Origin: CAJXSN01 sp947492235 | GTDB taxonomy: Bacteria; Pseudomonadota; Alphaproteobacteria; Sphingomonadales; Sphingomonadaceae | Assembly: GCF_042492175.1 (NCBI RefSeq) | Contig: NZ_CP170453.1 | Location: 1 to 64,000, forward strand | Direction of reading: 5' to 3' | Length of the DNA: 64,000 nt | Shown: positions 1-6,339 of the stretch, one piece after another | How the letters are laid out: every line of letters starts with the position of its first letter | Numbering within the stretch: position 1 is the stretch's first letter | Notes under the pieces: generated by a model | Databases searched by the model: none | Seen by the model: only the letters and a program-made list of their open reading frames with translations | Told to the model about the DNA's origin: nothing | Translations under genes and position numbers: made by a program

Positions 1-473
1 GCAGCCCCGAACGGCTTGTTGAGCTGCACGATCTTCCAATTGAGGATCGCGGCAAAGCTGACCCACACCAGATAGGGCACGATCATCCAGCTGGCGATTT
101 CCGACATGGGCCGAAGAAATACGCACAGGGCGAGCACCGAGGCCCACAGAAACGGCACCTCGATCAGCGCCCAGTCGGGCCGCTTGATTGTGAAGAACAG
201 CGGCGACCAGAGGAAATGGAACACCCCGTTGACGATATACAGCGCAATCAGAAACGTGCGCTCGGCATCGGTTGCGGCGCCATTCCAGCTAAGCACAAAT
301 GCCCACGCGCCCAGCCCGAGAATGATCGTCCAAGCCGGCCCAAAAAGCCAGTCCGGCGGCTGCCAGCTGGGTTTCTCCAGATTGTGATACCAGTCGCCAA
401 TCTTGGTCAGCAGCCCGCCGCCAAGGCCGAGGATTAGGGCCCACGCAATGGCGAATGTGAGTTGGAAGGTCAT
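1..473 (-). CDS. tspO: TspO/MBR family protein (3' end cut by window edge)
   Basis: Tryptophan-rich sensory protein of the TspO/mitochondrial benzodiazepine receptor family, an inner-membrane five-helix protein that binds tetrapyrroles and in related alphaproteobacteria modulates pigment gene expression. The visible 157 codons carry the family signature near the N-terminus (EKPSWQPPDWLFGPAW) and several Trp-rich hydrophobic helices. The start is the ATG whose complement is at 471-473. Usual family length is about 155-160 residues, so only the last few residues and the stop lie outside the window. Identification rests on this motif and the hydrophobic pattern; the ligand is not deducible. Confidence 0.85.
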   Translation of the reverse strand, partial: MTFQLTFAIAWALILGLGGGLLTKIGDWYHNLEKPSWQPPDWLFGPAWTIILGLGAWAFVLSWNGAATDAERTFLIALYIVNGVFHFLWSPLFFTIKRPDWALIEVPFLWASVLALCVFLRPMSEIASWMIVPYLVWVSFAAILNWKIVQLNKPFGA

Positions 474-633
474 TGGGTGGACCTAGGCGGTCTTGGCGGC
501 TTGCACAAATGAGATACGACAAGACTGCTCGAGGCGTCCAGTGCGGAGACCTCAAGAAAGTTTTTGCGACAGATATGTCACCTATGGATATAGACCCCTT
601 TTCTTATTTCCATCGACTGCTAACTGGCCACAC

Positions 634-1080
634 ATGGCAGATCAACCCTCCACCACCGAAAGCACGCGACCAGACGACGCGAACACTCTTGAGGCCAAAG
701 ATACGGTCGCTGAGAAGTGGGGTAAGGCGGTTGGCCGAGGTTCAGGCTGGGTTGCTGTCCCAATCTCATTGCTACGCCTTCAGACGAAATATGCGTTGAA
801 CCCGACTGAGATGCTGGTCTTGATTAACCTGCTCGCACATTGGTGGAGTCCCGATTCCACTGTCTTTCCGCGAAATTCAATCATCGCAAGGCGCATGGAT
901 GTGGACCCACGGACGGTTCAGCGTGCGACTAAGAAGCTCCGGGACAAGGGTCTCATGAAAGCTGTCAAGCTGCCTACCGGAAAACGAGGCTTTGCGTTCG
1001 AGCCACTCGTCGAACGACTGTCGAAGGATATGCACGACGCGTTCGCGATGAGTGTGGGCGAGAGAGTGCCGCAAAGATGA
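634..1080 (+). CDS. Helix-turn-helix domain protein (HTH_36-like)
   Basis: A 148-residue protein. The middle (about residues 50-110) resembles the winged HTH of phage and plasmid replication or regulatory proteins: a helix containing LNPTEMLVLINLLAHWW, then a recognition segment containing RMDVDPRTVQRATKKL and a basic wing. The N-terminal 40 residues are polar and probably disordered. The reading frame is open upstream to 493, but I chose the ATG at 634 because the upstream extension is Cys/Arg-rich and not protein-like; no good ribosome binding site is visible. The stop overlaps the ATG of the next small gene (ATGA). Base composition is visibly more AT-rich than the neighbouring pgi, suggesting acquisition. 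Target and role are unknown. Confidence 0.65.
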   Translation: MADQPSTTESTRPDDANTLEAKDTVAEKWGKAVGRGSGWVAVPISLLRLQTKYALNPTEMLVLINLLAHWWSPDSTVFPRNSIIARRMDVDPRTVQRATKKLRDKGLMKAVKLPTGKRGFAFEPLVERLSKDMHDAFAMSVGERVPQR

Positions 1081-1271
1081 GCGTATTCTTTGGTATCGCC
1101 ATCGTTATGATTGCATTCGGCATTATGGTTGCGCTCGTGCTCAGCGGGCTGGCCACTCTAAACTGGTCGAAACGCTGTGACCCAAAAAATAAGGCTTTCG
1201 GGAGGCCGAAATCTGTGCTGCAAATCGGCTTTTTGGCCAAGCTCACTGGGCAAGCCGATACACAGGAGTAA
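1077..1271 (+). CDS. Small single-span membrane protein, unknown function
   Basis: Sixty-four residues with one strongly hydrophobic N-terminal helix (about residues 3-28, rich in Ile, Val, Ala and Met) followed by a basic, polar tail. It begins inside the stop codon of the upstream HTH gene (ATGA overlap) and ends three bases before the convergent pgi stop. The overlap and the clean membrane segment argue for a real gene translated from the same message as the HTH protein. I do not recognise the family. It could be a small membrane partner of the regulator or a chance ORF in an acquired patch. Confidence 0.4.
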   Translation: MSVFFGIAIVMIAFGIMVALVLSGLATLNWSKRCDPKNKAFGRPKSVLQIGFLAKLTGQADTQE

Positions 1272-1273
1272 TC

Positions 1274-2815
1274 TCACCCCAACCCAGCCGCCTCCAACAG
1301 CGCCTTCGTACTCGCATCGAACTCTGCCTCGCCGCCTTCGATGTCGGTCGCCATCTTCTTCCCCAACTCCACTCCAAACTGGTCGAAGGGATTGATCCCC
1401 AGCAGCACCGCATTCGCGAAGGTCCGGTGCTCGTGGAAGGCGATCAGTGCGCCCAGCGCCGCCGCGTCCAGATCGTCGGCCAGCATGGTGGCGCTGGGGC
1501 GGTTGCCGGGGAAGGCGCGGGCGGGGTCTTTGCCGTCTGCTGCCATATTGCCGCCGGCCATCAGCGCCGCGCCTTGGGCGAAGCAATTGGTCAGCAGGAT
1601 GCGGTGATGCGCGGGGTCCAGTTCGTCGCCCGGCGCAATGCTGGCGATGAAGTCCACCGGGATCAGATGGGTGCCCTGATGGAGCAGCTGGAATACCGCG
1701 TGCTGCGCATCGGTGCCCACCCCGCCCCAAGTCACGGCGGCGGTCGGGCCATCGACGGGCTCGCCCTCTACCGTCACGCGCTTGCCGTTGCTCTCCATTT
1801 CCAGCTGCTGGAGGTAATCGGGGAACAGGCCAAAGCGCTCGTCATAGGCGAACACGGCCCGCGTCTGGCAGCCGCGCACGCGGGAATAATACTGATCGGC
1901 AAATGCCGCGCGCAGGGGCAGGTTCGCCCGCCCCTCTGCGCTCGCGAAATGCGCATCGACCGCCGCCGCGCCCGCCAGCATCGCCTCGAACTCGTCCCAG
2001 CCGGCGCCCAGCGCCACGGGAAAGCCGATGCTGGACCACAGCGAATAGCGCCCGCCGACCGTTTCCATAAAGGGCAGAACGCGCGTCTCGTCGACGCCCC
2101 ACTCCACCGCCTTGTCCGGATTGGCGGTGAGCGCGACCACCCGGCCACCCGGATCGTCCACGCCATTATCGCCCAGCCATTTCAGCGCGCTGGCGGCATT
2201 GGTCATCGTCTCGATGGTGGTGAAGGTCTTGCTCGCCACGGCGACCAGCGTGGTCGCCGGGTCACACGCGGCGAAGGCCTGTTCCAGCGCGACACCGTCA
2301 ATGTTGGACACAACATGCACATCGACCAGAGCGAGATCGCGGGTCAGCGCATCCACCGCCAATGCGGGGCCGAGCGCGCTGCCACCAATGCCGATATGGA
2401 TGAGATGCTTGATCTCCCCCAGAGCGCCCTGATGGATTGCCTCGACCAGCAGCTTCATGCGCAGCAGCAGCGCCTGCGCTTCCTCCACGCTGGCGTCCGC
2501 GCCCGTGCCGCGTGTGGCGGTGTGCTCAGCCGCACGGCCTTCGGTGACATTGATCACCGCGCCCGACAGCAATTCGGCGCGTTTGTCGGCAAAGCCCCGC
2601 GCTTCGGCCAGCGCCTCGAAACCGTCCAGCAACGCGTCGTCCAGATGCGTTTTCGACCAGTCGAACAGGATACCGCCCGCCGTCAGCTCTTCTCCCCACT
2701 CGATCCGGCCCGAGAGTTTCCCGACGCGGTTTGCGTCGGCGGCAAACAATTCCTCCAGCGTTTTCTGTCCGTGAGACTGGATGGTGGTCCAGGCCTGATC
2801 GATCTTCGAAGTCAT
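1274..2815 (-). CDS. pgi: Glucose-6-phosphate isomerase
   Basis: Cytoplasmic enzyme interconverting glucose 6-phosphate and fructose 6-phosphate. The 513-residue protein has the SIS-fold phosphosugar isomerase layout: an N-terminal helical part, a glycine-rich phosphate-binding segment (HIGIGGSALGP, around residue 142), the signature GGRYSLWSSIG and the C-terminal signature FDQFGVELGKKM containing the catalytic Lys region. Length is at the short end of the bacterial range, as in other sphingomonads. The ATG at 2815 starts directly with a family-like N-terminus. It is transcribed away from lepB, with a short divergent spacer between them. Confidence 0.97.
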   Translation of the reverse strand: MTSKIDQAWTTIQSHGQKTLEELFAADANRVGKLSGRIEWGEELTAGGILFDWSKTHLDDALLDGFEALAEARGFADKRAELLSGAVINVTEGRAAEHTATRGTGADASVEEAQALLLRMKLLVEAIHQGALGEIKHLIHIGIGGSALGPALAVDALTRDLALVDVHVVSNIDGVALEQAFAACDPATTLVAVASKTFTTIETMTNAASALKWLGDNGVDDPGGRVVALTANPDKAVEWGVDETRVLPFMETVGGRYSLWSSIGFPVALGAGWDEFEAMLAGAAAVDAHFASAEGRANLPLRAAFADQYYSRVRGCQTRAVFAYDERFGLFPDYLQQLEMESNGKRVTVEGEPVDGPTAAVTWGGVGTDAQHAVFQLLHQGTHLIPVDFIASIAPGDELDPAHHRILLTNCFAQGAALMAGGNMAADGKDPARAFPGNRPSATMLADDLDAAALGALIAFHEHRTFANAVLLGINPFDQFGVELGKKMATDIEGGEAEFDASTKALLEAAGLG

Positions 2816-2868
2816 AATCTGCCGTTTTCCTTTTGCCGCTGGTCATGGCTCGCCTAAAGACCCCGGCG

Positions 2869-3699
2869 ATGGATGAAAAGACGCAAAGCCCGGATACGAA
2901 TGTTCCGGAATCGGGGGACCGCAGCGAGACCCCCGGCAGTTTTCTGCGCTTCATCCTGCTGGTCGCGCTGGCTGCGCTGGCCTTTCGCAGCTTTGCCTTT
3001 TCGCTGTTCAACATTCCCAGCGAGAGCATGCTGCCCCGCCTGATGAACGGTGATTACCTGGTCGCGTCGAAATGGCCCTATGGCTTCACCAGCAATTCGC
3101 TGCCGTTCGATTTGCCGATCATTCCGGGCCGCTGGTTCGCCGCCCAGCCCGAGCGCGGCGATATCGTGATTTTCAAGCACCCGATCGACGGCACCGATTA
3201 CGTCAAGCGCGCGATCGGCCTGCCCGGCGACACGGTGGAGATGCGGCGCGGGCAGGTGATCCTGAACGGAGAGCCCCTGCCGCGCGTCAGGCTGGGCGAT
3301 TTCCGCATTCCCGTCTCGGCCAATACGCGCTGTGCCTGGGCCGCCCGGAGCCAACGTCAGCCCGATGGCCGCATCCTGTGCAGCTACACACGGTACCGCG
3401 AGCGCCTGCCCGGCGGGCGCACCTACGAAGTGCTCGATTTCGGGCGTTTGCCGCAGGATGATTTTCCCGAAGTGACCGTGCCGGAAGGCGCGATGTTCCT
3501 GATGGGCGACAACCGCGACAATTCGCAGGACAGCCGGTTCCGGCCAGAGGCTGCCGGGGGCGTCGGTCTGGTGCCGCAAGCGCTGCTGGTGGGCCGTGCG
3601 GAGAGCATCGTGTTCTCCACCGATGGCGGCGCAGAATGGCTTCGCCCCGGTTCATGGTTTTCCGCAACCCGCTGGGAGCGTATAGGGGACGGGCTATGA
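2869..3699 (+). CDS. lepB: Signal peptidase I
   Basis: Membrane serine protease that removes signal peptides from exported proteins. With the start at 2869 (MDEKTQ...) the protein has 276 residues: one transmembrane helix at about 25-45, box B with the catalytic Ser (PSESMLP, Ser53), the catalytic Lys in DYVKRAIGLPGD, and box E GDNRDNSQDSR. An ATG at 2845 and a TTG at 2833 are also in frame; I prefer 2869 because the family usually has a short charged N-terminus, but no clear Shine-Dalgarno sequence decides it. It overlaps rnc by four bases (ATGA), the common lepB-rnc pairing, so the two are translationally coupled. Confidence 0.94.
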   Translation: MDEKTQSPDTNVPESGDRSETPGSFLRFILLVALAALAFRSFAFSLFNIPSESMLPRLMNGDYLVASKWPYGFTSNSLPFDLPIIPGRWFAAQPERGDIVIFKHPIDGTDYVKRAIGLPGDTVEMRRGQVILNGEPLPRVRLGDFRIPVSANTRCAWAARSQRQPDGRILCSYTRYRERLPGGRTYEVLDFGRLPQDDFPEVTVPEGAMFLMGDNRDNSQDSRFRPEAAGGVGLVPQALLVGRAESIVFSTDGGAEWLRPGSWFSATRWERIGDGL

Positions 3700-4385
3700 C
3701 AACCCCTGCCCCGGCCCCAATGCTCACCCCCGACACCCGCGATTGGCTGACCGCCAGCGGCTTCACCGTGAAGGACGAAGCGCTGTGGCTGGCCGCGCTG
3801 ACTCATGGCAGCACCGGGGCGAAAAGCGATTACCAGCGATTGGAATTTCTCGGCGACCGCGTGCTGGGCCTGACGATTGCTGACTGGCTTTTTGAGCGCA
3901 ACCCGGGGGCCGAGGGGCAATTGGCGCAGCGTCTGAATGCATTGGTGAGCAAGAGCAATTGCGCTGCGGTTGCCAGCGGGTTGGGCGCAAGCGAACATAT
4001 CCTGCTGGGCAAACAGGCGCGCGATGATGGCGCGGCGAAAAGCACCAATGTGCTGGGTGACATCACCGAATCGCTGCTGGGCGCGAACTTCCTGGATGCA
4101 GGATTCGATGCCACGCGCGCGCTCATCCACGAGCTGTGGGCAGACCAGATGGACGGTGATACGGGACGCTCCAAACATCCCAAAAGCGCGCTGCAGGAAT
4201 GGGCCGCCGGCAATCAGCGGCGTGGCCCGGTGTATGAACTGGTCGACCGGTCCGGCCCCGATCATGCTTTGCAATTCACGGTCCGCGTGACGGTGCCCAA
4301 GGTCGGGCAGGCGGAGGCGACCAGCGGCAGCAAACGCGAAGCAGAAACGGCTGCCGCCAAAGCCTTTATGGAGCGGTTTGGCTGA
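3696..4385 (+). CDS. rnc: Ribonuclease III
   Basis: Double-strand-specific endoribonuclease acting in rRNA and mRNA processing. The 229-residue protein shows the signature QRLEFLGDRVLGL with Glu50 and Asp54 and the second metal-binding pair in NVLGDITESLLGA (Asp122, Glu125). A dsRNA-binding domain occupies roughly residues 155-228 (KSALQEWAAGNQ to the KREAETAAAKAFM helix). The frame extends upstream to 3636 inside lepB, but the ATG at 3696 overlaps the lepB stop and matches usual N-termini. It lies in the lepB-rnc-era order typical of proteobacteria; a repeat element separates it from era. Confidence 0.97.
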   Translation: MTTPAPAPMLTPDTRDWLTASGFTVKDEALWLAALTHGSTGAKSDYQRLEFLGDRVLGLTIADWLFERNPGAEGQLAQRLNALVSKSNCAAVASGLGASEHILLGKQARDDGAAKSTNVLGDITESLLGANFLDAGFDATRALIHELWADQMDGDTGRSKHPKSALQEWAAGNQRRGPVYELVDRSGPDHALQFTVRVTVPKVGQAEATSGSKREAETAAAKAFMERFG

Positions 4386-4403
4386 TCCCTGCCCCACTCC
4401 CCC

Positions 4404-4517
4404 GTTCGCCCTGAGCCCTTCGACGGGCTCAGGAGAGCCTTGTCGAAGGGCTGTACTTTCTTTTAGCGCTGTGCCCGAAACAGAAGGACAATCCTTCGAC
4501 AGGCTCAGGATGAGCGG
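4404..4517. repeat. REP-type inverted repeat pair, copy 1 (upstream of era)
   Basis: Two inverted arms related to CGCCCTGAGCCTGTCGAAGG face each other, with a 6-bp hairpin GAAGGA-caa-TCCTTC-like segment before the second arm, which reads TCGACAGGCTCAGGATGAGC. The first arm contains an extra perfect palindrome (CCTGAGCCC...GGGCTCAGG, 4410-4433). The element ends nine bases before the era ATG. The same family occurs at 11723-11829 and 53145-53236. Role in era expression is inferred only from position. Confidence 0.85.
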
Positions 4518-4526
4518 AAAATATTT

Positions 4527-5537
4527 ATGACTGATACTTCCCAAACCACACCATCCGGCCCCGACGGGGACGGCAAGGCCGACCGGCCGCCCGCAGCCGC
4601 GCCGCAGCGCAGCGAAGGGAAAAGCGGCGAGGAAAAGCAGAAATGCGGCATGGTCGCGGTGATTGGCGCGCCCAATGCCGGCAAGTCCACGCTGGTCAAC
4701 CAGCTGGTCGGCCAGAAGGTCGCGATCACCAGTGCCAAGGCGCAGACCACCCGCGCCCGGATGCTCGGCATTGCCTTGCATGAGAGCGCGGATGCGAAGA
4801 CTCAGATGATTCTGGTCGACACGCCCGGTATCTTCTCGCCCAAGCGCAAGCTGGACCGCGCGATGGTCACCGCCGCATGGGACGGCACGCAAAGCGCCGA
4901 TGCCGTGCTGTTGCTGGTCGATCCGATCAAGCAGCGGCGGCACGAACTGGAGCCGCTCGTGGAGGCGCTGGCCAAACGGCCCGAGCGCAAGATCCTCGTC
5001 CTGAACAAGGTCGACAAGGCCAAGAAGGAACCGCTGCTGGCGCTGGCCGAGGACCTGAATGCCAAGGCCGAGTTCGCCGAGATCTACTTCATCAGCGCCC
5101 TCACCGGCGACGGTGTGCCCGAACTGAAAGATGCGCTCGCCGGGATGATGCCAGAGGCCGAGTGGATGTATCCCGAAGATCAGGTCAGCGATGCGTCCGA
5201 GCGCCTGCTAGCCACCGAAATCACCAGGGAGCAGCTCTATCAGCAGCTGCATGACGAGCTGCCCTATGACAGCGCCGTGCGCCCCGAAAGCTACACCCAA
5301 CGCCCCGATGGCAGCGTGGAAATCCGCCAGCAAATCGTGATCGGCCGCGAGAGCCAGAAACCCATCGTGCTGGGCAAAGGCGGCAGCATGATCAAAAGCA
5401 TCGGCGAGGCTGCCCGCAAGGAATTGTCAGAGATGCTGGGCGTGAAAGTCCACCTGTTCCTCCACGTGAAGGTCGATGAAAAGTGGGACGAGGATAAAGA
5501 GGTGTACGAAGAGATCGGGCTGGAATGGAAGGGGTGA
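4527..5537 (+). CDS. era: GTPase Era
   Basis: Ras-like GTPase that binds 16S rRNA and assists 30S subunit maturation. GTPase motifs: G1 GAPNAGKST (about 48-55), G2 region with TTRARMLG, G3 DTPGIF, G4 NKVD. A C-terminal KH domain carries VIGRESQKPIVLGKGGSMIK. At 336 residues it is longer than the usual 300 because of a 40-residue polar, low-complexity N-terminal extension before the G domain; an internal start at residue 42 (Met before VAVIGAPN) would remove it, but the ATG at 4527 is the only one close to the upstream repeat. It follows lepB-rnc on the same strand, separated by a 141-base spacer filled by a repeat. Confidence 0.96.
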   Translation: MTDTSQTTPSGPDGDGKADRPPAAAPQRSEGKSGEEKQKCGMVAVIGAPNAGKSTLVNQLVGQKVAITSAKAQTTRARMLGIALHESADAKTQMILVDTPGIFSPKRKLDRAMVTAAWDGTQSADAVLLLVDPIKQRRHELEPLVEALAKRPERKILVLNKVDKAKKEPLLALAEDLNAKAEFAEIYFISALTGDGVPELKDALAGMMPEAEWMYPEDQVSDASERLLATEITREQLYQQLHDELPYDSAVRPESYTQRPDGSVEIRQQIVIGRESQKPIVLGKGGSMIKSIGEAARKELSEMLGVKVHLFLHVKVDEKWDEDKEVYEEIGLEWKG

Positions 5538-5547
5538 GGTCCCAGAC

Positions 5548-5613
5548 CCTCCCCAAATTGCGAAGCCATTTGGGGAGGTGGGCCGAAGCCGTCAGGCTTC
5601 GGGTCGGAGGGGT
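5548..5613. repeat. Double-hairpin element, left copy flanking the DUF559 gene
   Basis: Contains a perfect 11-bp stem CCTCCCCAAAT (5548-5558) with ATTTGGGGAGG (5568-5578), then a second 8-bp stem CCGAAGCC (5583-5590) with GGCTTCGG (5595-5602) around the loop gtca, then CGGAGGGGT. It is the inverted partner of the element at 5971-6035. The DUF559 stop codon (5592-5594) lies in the loop of the second hairpin, so the last residues of that protein are encoded by the repeat. Confidence 0.85.
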
Positions 5614-5966
5614 TTGCGAGCTTCGCATAAGCGCACAATGCTGTCGGCCACCCCACCTGGATCGGCCAGCACTTCGGACGCGGTGAATCGCAGCGTCTCG
5701 ATGCCACTCTCCAAGAGCTTCGCATCCCGCTCCACATCACGCTGCGGCTTATCGCCCATGTCGTGCGCTATGCCGTCAATCTCGATGCATAGCTTCAGCG
5801 AAGCGCAGTAGAAGTCGAGCACGTATGGCTCGATCGAATGCTGGCGGCGGAATTTGATGTCCTGCTGCTGGCGGAGTTCGCGCCAGAGCAGGCGTTCGGG
5901 AAGCGAGGCTTCGCTCCGAAGCTTGCGAGCCTTCGCGATGTTTCTTGGTCTTCTGGGCCTCGGCAC
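5592..5966 (-). CDS. DUF559 endonuclease-like protein inside a repeat pair
   Basis: A 124-residue protein of the DUF559 family, related to the Vsr/PD-(D/E)XK nuclease fold. Visible family features are the helix with PERLLWRELR, then FRRQHSIEPYVLDFYC, the strand LCIEIDGIAHD with the Asp/Glu/His cluster expected of the active site, and a C-terminal LRFTASEV. Length is normal for the family. The GTG at 5966 was chosen over the longer frame (to 6059) because GGAGGGG lies five bases upstream; the longer extension would be encoded by the repeat. The gene sits between inverted double-hairpin elements and its stop is within one of them. Nuclease activity is inferred from the fold; the substrate is unknown. 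Confidence 0.85.
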   Translation of the reverse strand: MPRPRRPRNIAKARKLRSEASLPERLLWRELRQQQDIKFRRQHSIEPYVLDFYCASLKLCIEIDGIAHDMGDKPQRDVERDAKLLESGIETLRFTASEVLADPGGVADSIVRLCEARKPLRPEA

Positions 5967-5970
5967 TAGT

Positions 5971-6035
5971 ACCCCTCCGTCAGCCGCCTGCGGCGTCTGC
6001 CACCTCCCCATTTGCACTACGTGAAAATGGGGAGG
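5971..6035. repeat. Double-hairpin element, right copy flanking the DUF559 gene
   Basis: Inverted counterpart of 5548-5613: ACCCCTCCG, a small stem GCCGC/GCGGC, then a perfect 11-bp stem CCTCCCCATTT (6003-6013) with AAATGGGGAGG (6025-6035). On the minus strand its inner edge GGAGGGGT forms the Shine-Dalgarno sequence of the DUF559 gene. It starts 8 bases after the stop of the SANT-like gene in minus-strand direction. Confidence 0.85.
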
Positions 6036-6042
6036 AATTTTA

Positions 6043-6225
6043 CTACCGCTTCTTCGCAATCGCGATTTTCTGCTGTTTGGCGAAGCTTTTGGTCGATTCC
6101 TCGCTGCGGTTCAGGGCCTTGGCGATCTGTTTAATGCCCTGCCCTTTGCCCGCGAGGAGCTTGAGTTTGCCTGCTTCCTCGCCGGTCCAGGGTTGTTTGT
6201 GTCGCTCGAAGCGTTCTTTGCCCAC
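6043..6225 (-). CDS. Mini SANT/Myb-like DNA-binding protein
   Basis: Sixty residues, very basic. Residues 12-52 form a SANT/Myb-like tri-helical unit: PWTGEEAGKLKLLAGKG, then IKQIAKALNRSEESTKSFAKQQ, i.e. Trp, an acidic first helix and a recognition helix with Arg/Lys. Such single-repeat proteins are found in alphaproteobacteria but are poorly characterised. The start is a GTG at 6225 with GGGGGAA eight bases upstream. It lies downstream of topA in the same direction, separated by a large palindrome that may end topA transcription. DNA or RNA binding is inferred from the fold only. Confidence 0.65.
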   Translation of the reverse strand: MGKERFERHKQPWTGEEAGKLKLLAGKGQGIKQIAKALNRSEESTKSFAKQQKIAIAKKR

Positions 6226-6242
6226 CTCAACTTCCCCCTAGT

Positions 6243-6331
6243 CTCGTCATTGCGAGGAGGCGGAGCCGACGCGGCAATCCAGAGTTGGCGCGGCCCGCTC
6301 TGGATTGCTTCGCTGCGCTCGCAATGACGAG
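6243..6331. repeat. Large nested palindromic repeat
   Basis: Outer arms CTCGTCATTGCGAG (6243-6256) and CTCGCAATGACGAG (6318-6331) are a perfect 14-bp inverted repeat. Inner arms GCAATCCAGAG (6274-6284) and CTCTGGATTGC (6298-6308) are a perfect 11-bp repeat. It resembles a paired REP (REPIN) of the GTCATTGCGAG type scattered in many bacterial genomes. It lies nine bases beyond the topA stop and could act as a transcript 3' end structure. Confidence 0.85.
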
Positions 6332-6339
6332 GGGATGGG

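Noticed and set aside
1427..2857. 476-codon open frame on the plus strand
   Set aside because: Antisense shadow of pgi without domain features or ribosome site.
5592..5966. Very short patch repair (Vsr) endonuclease
   Set aside because: Fold is related, but the sequence matches DUF559 and no cytosine methyltransferase is adjacent.
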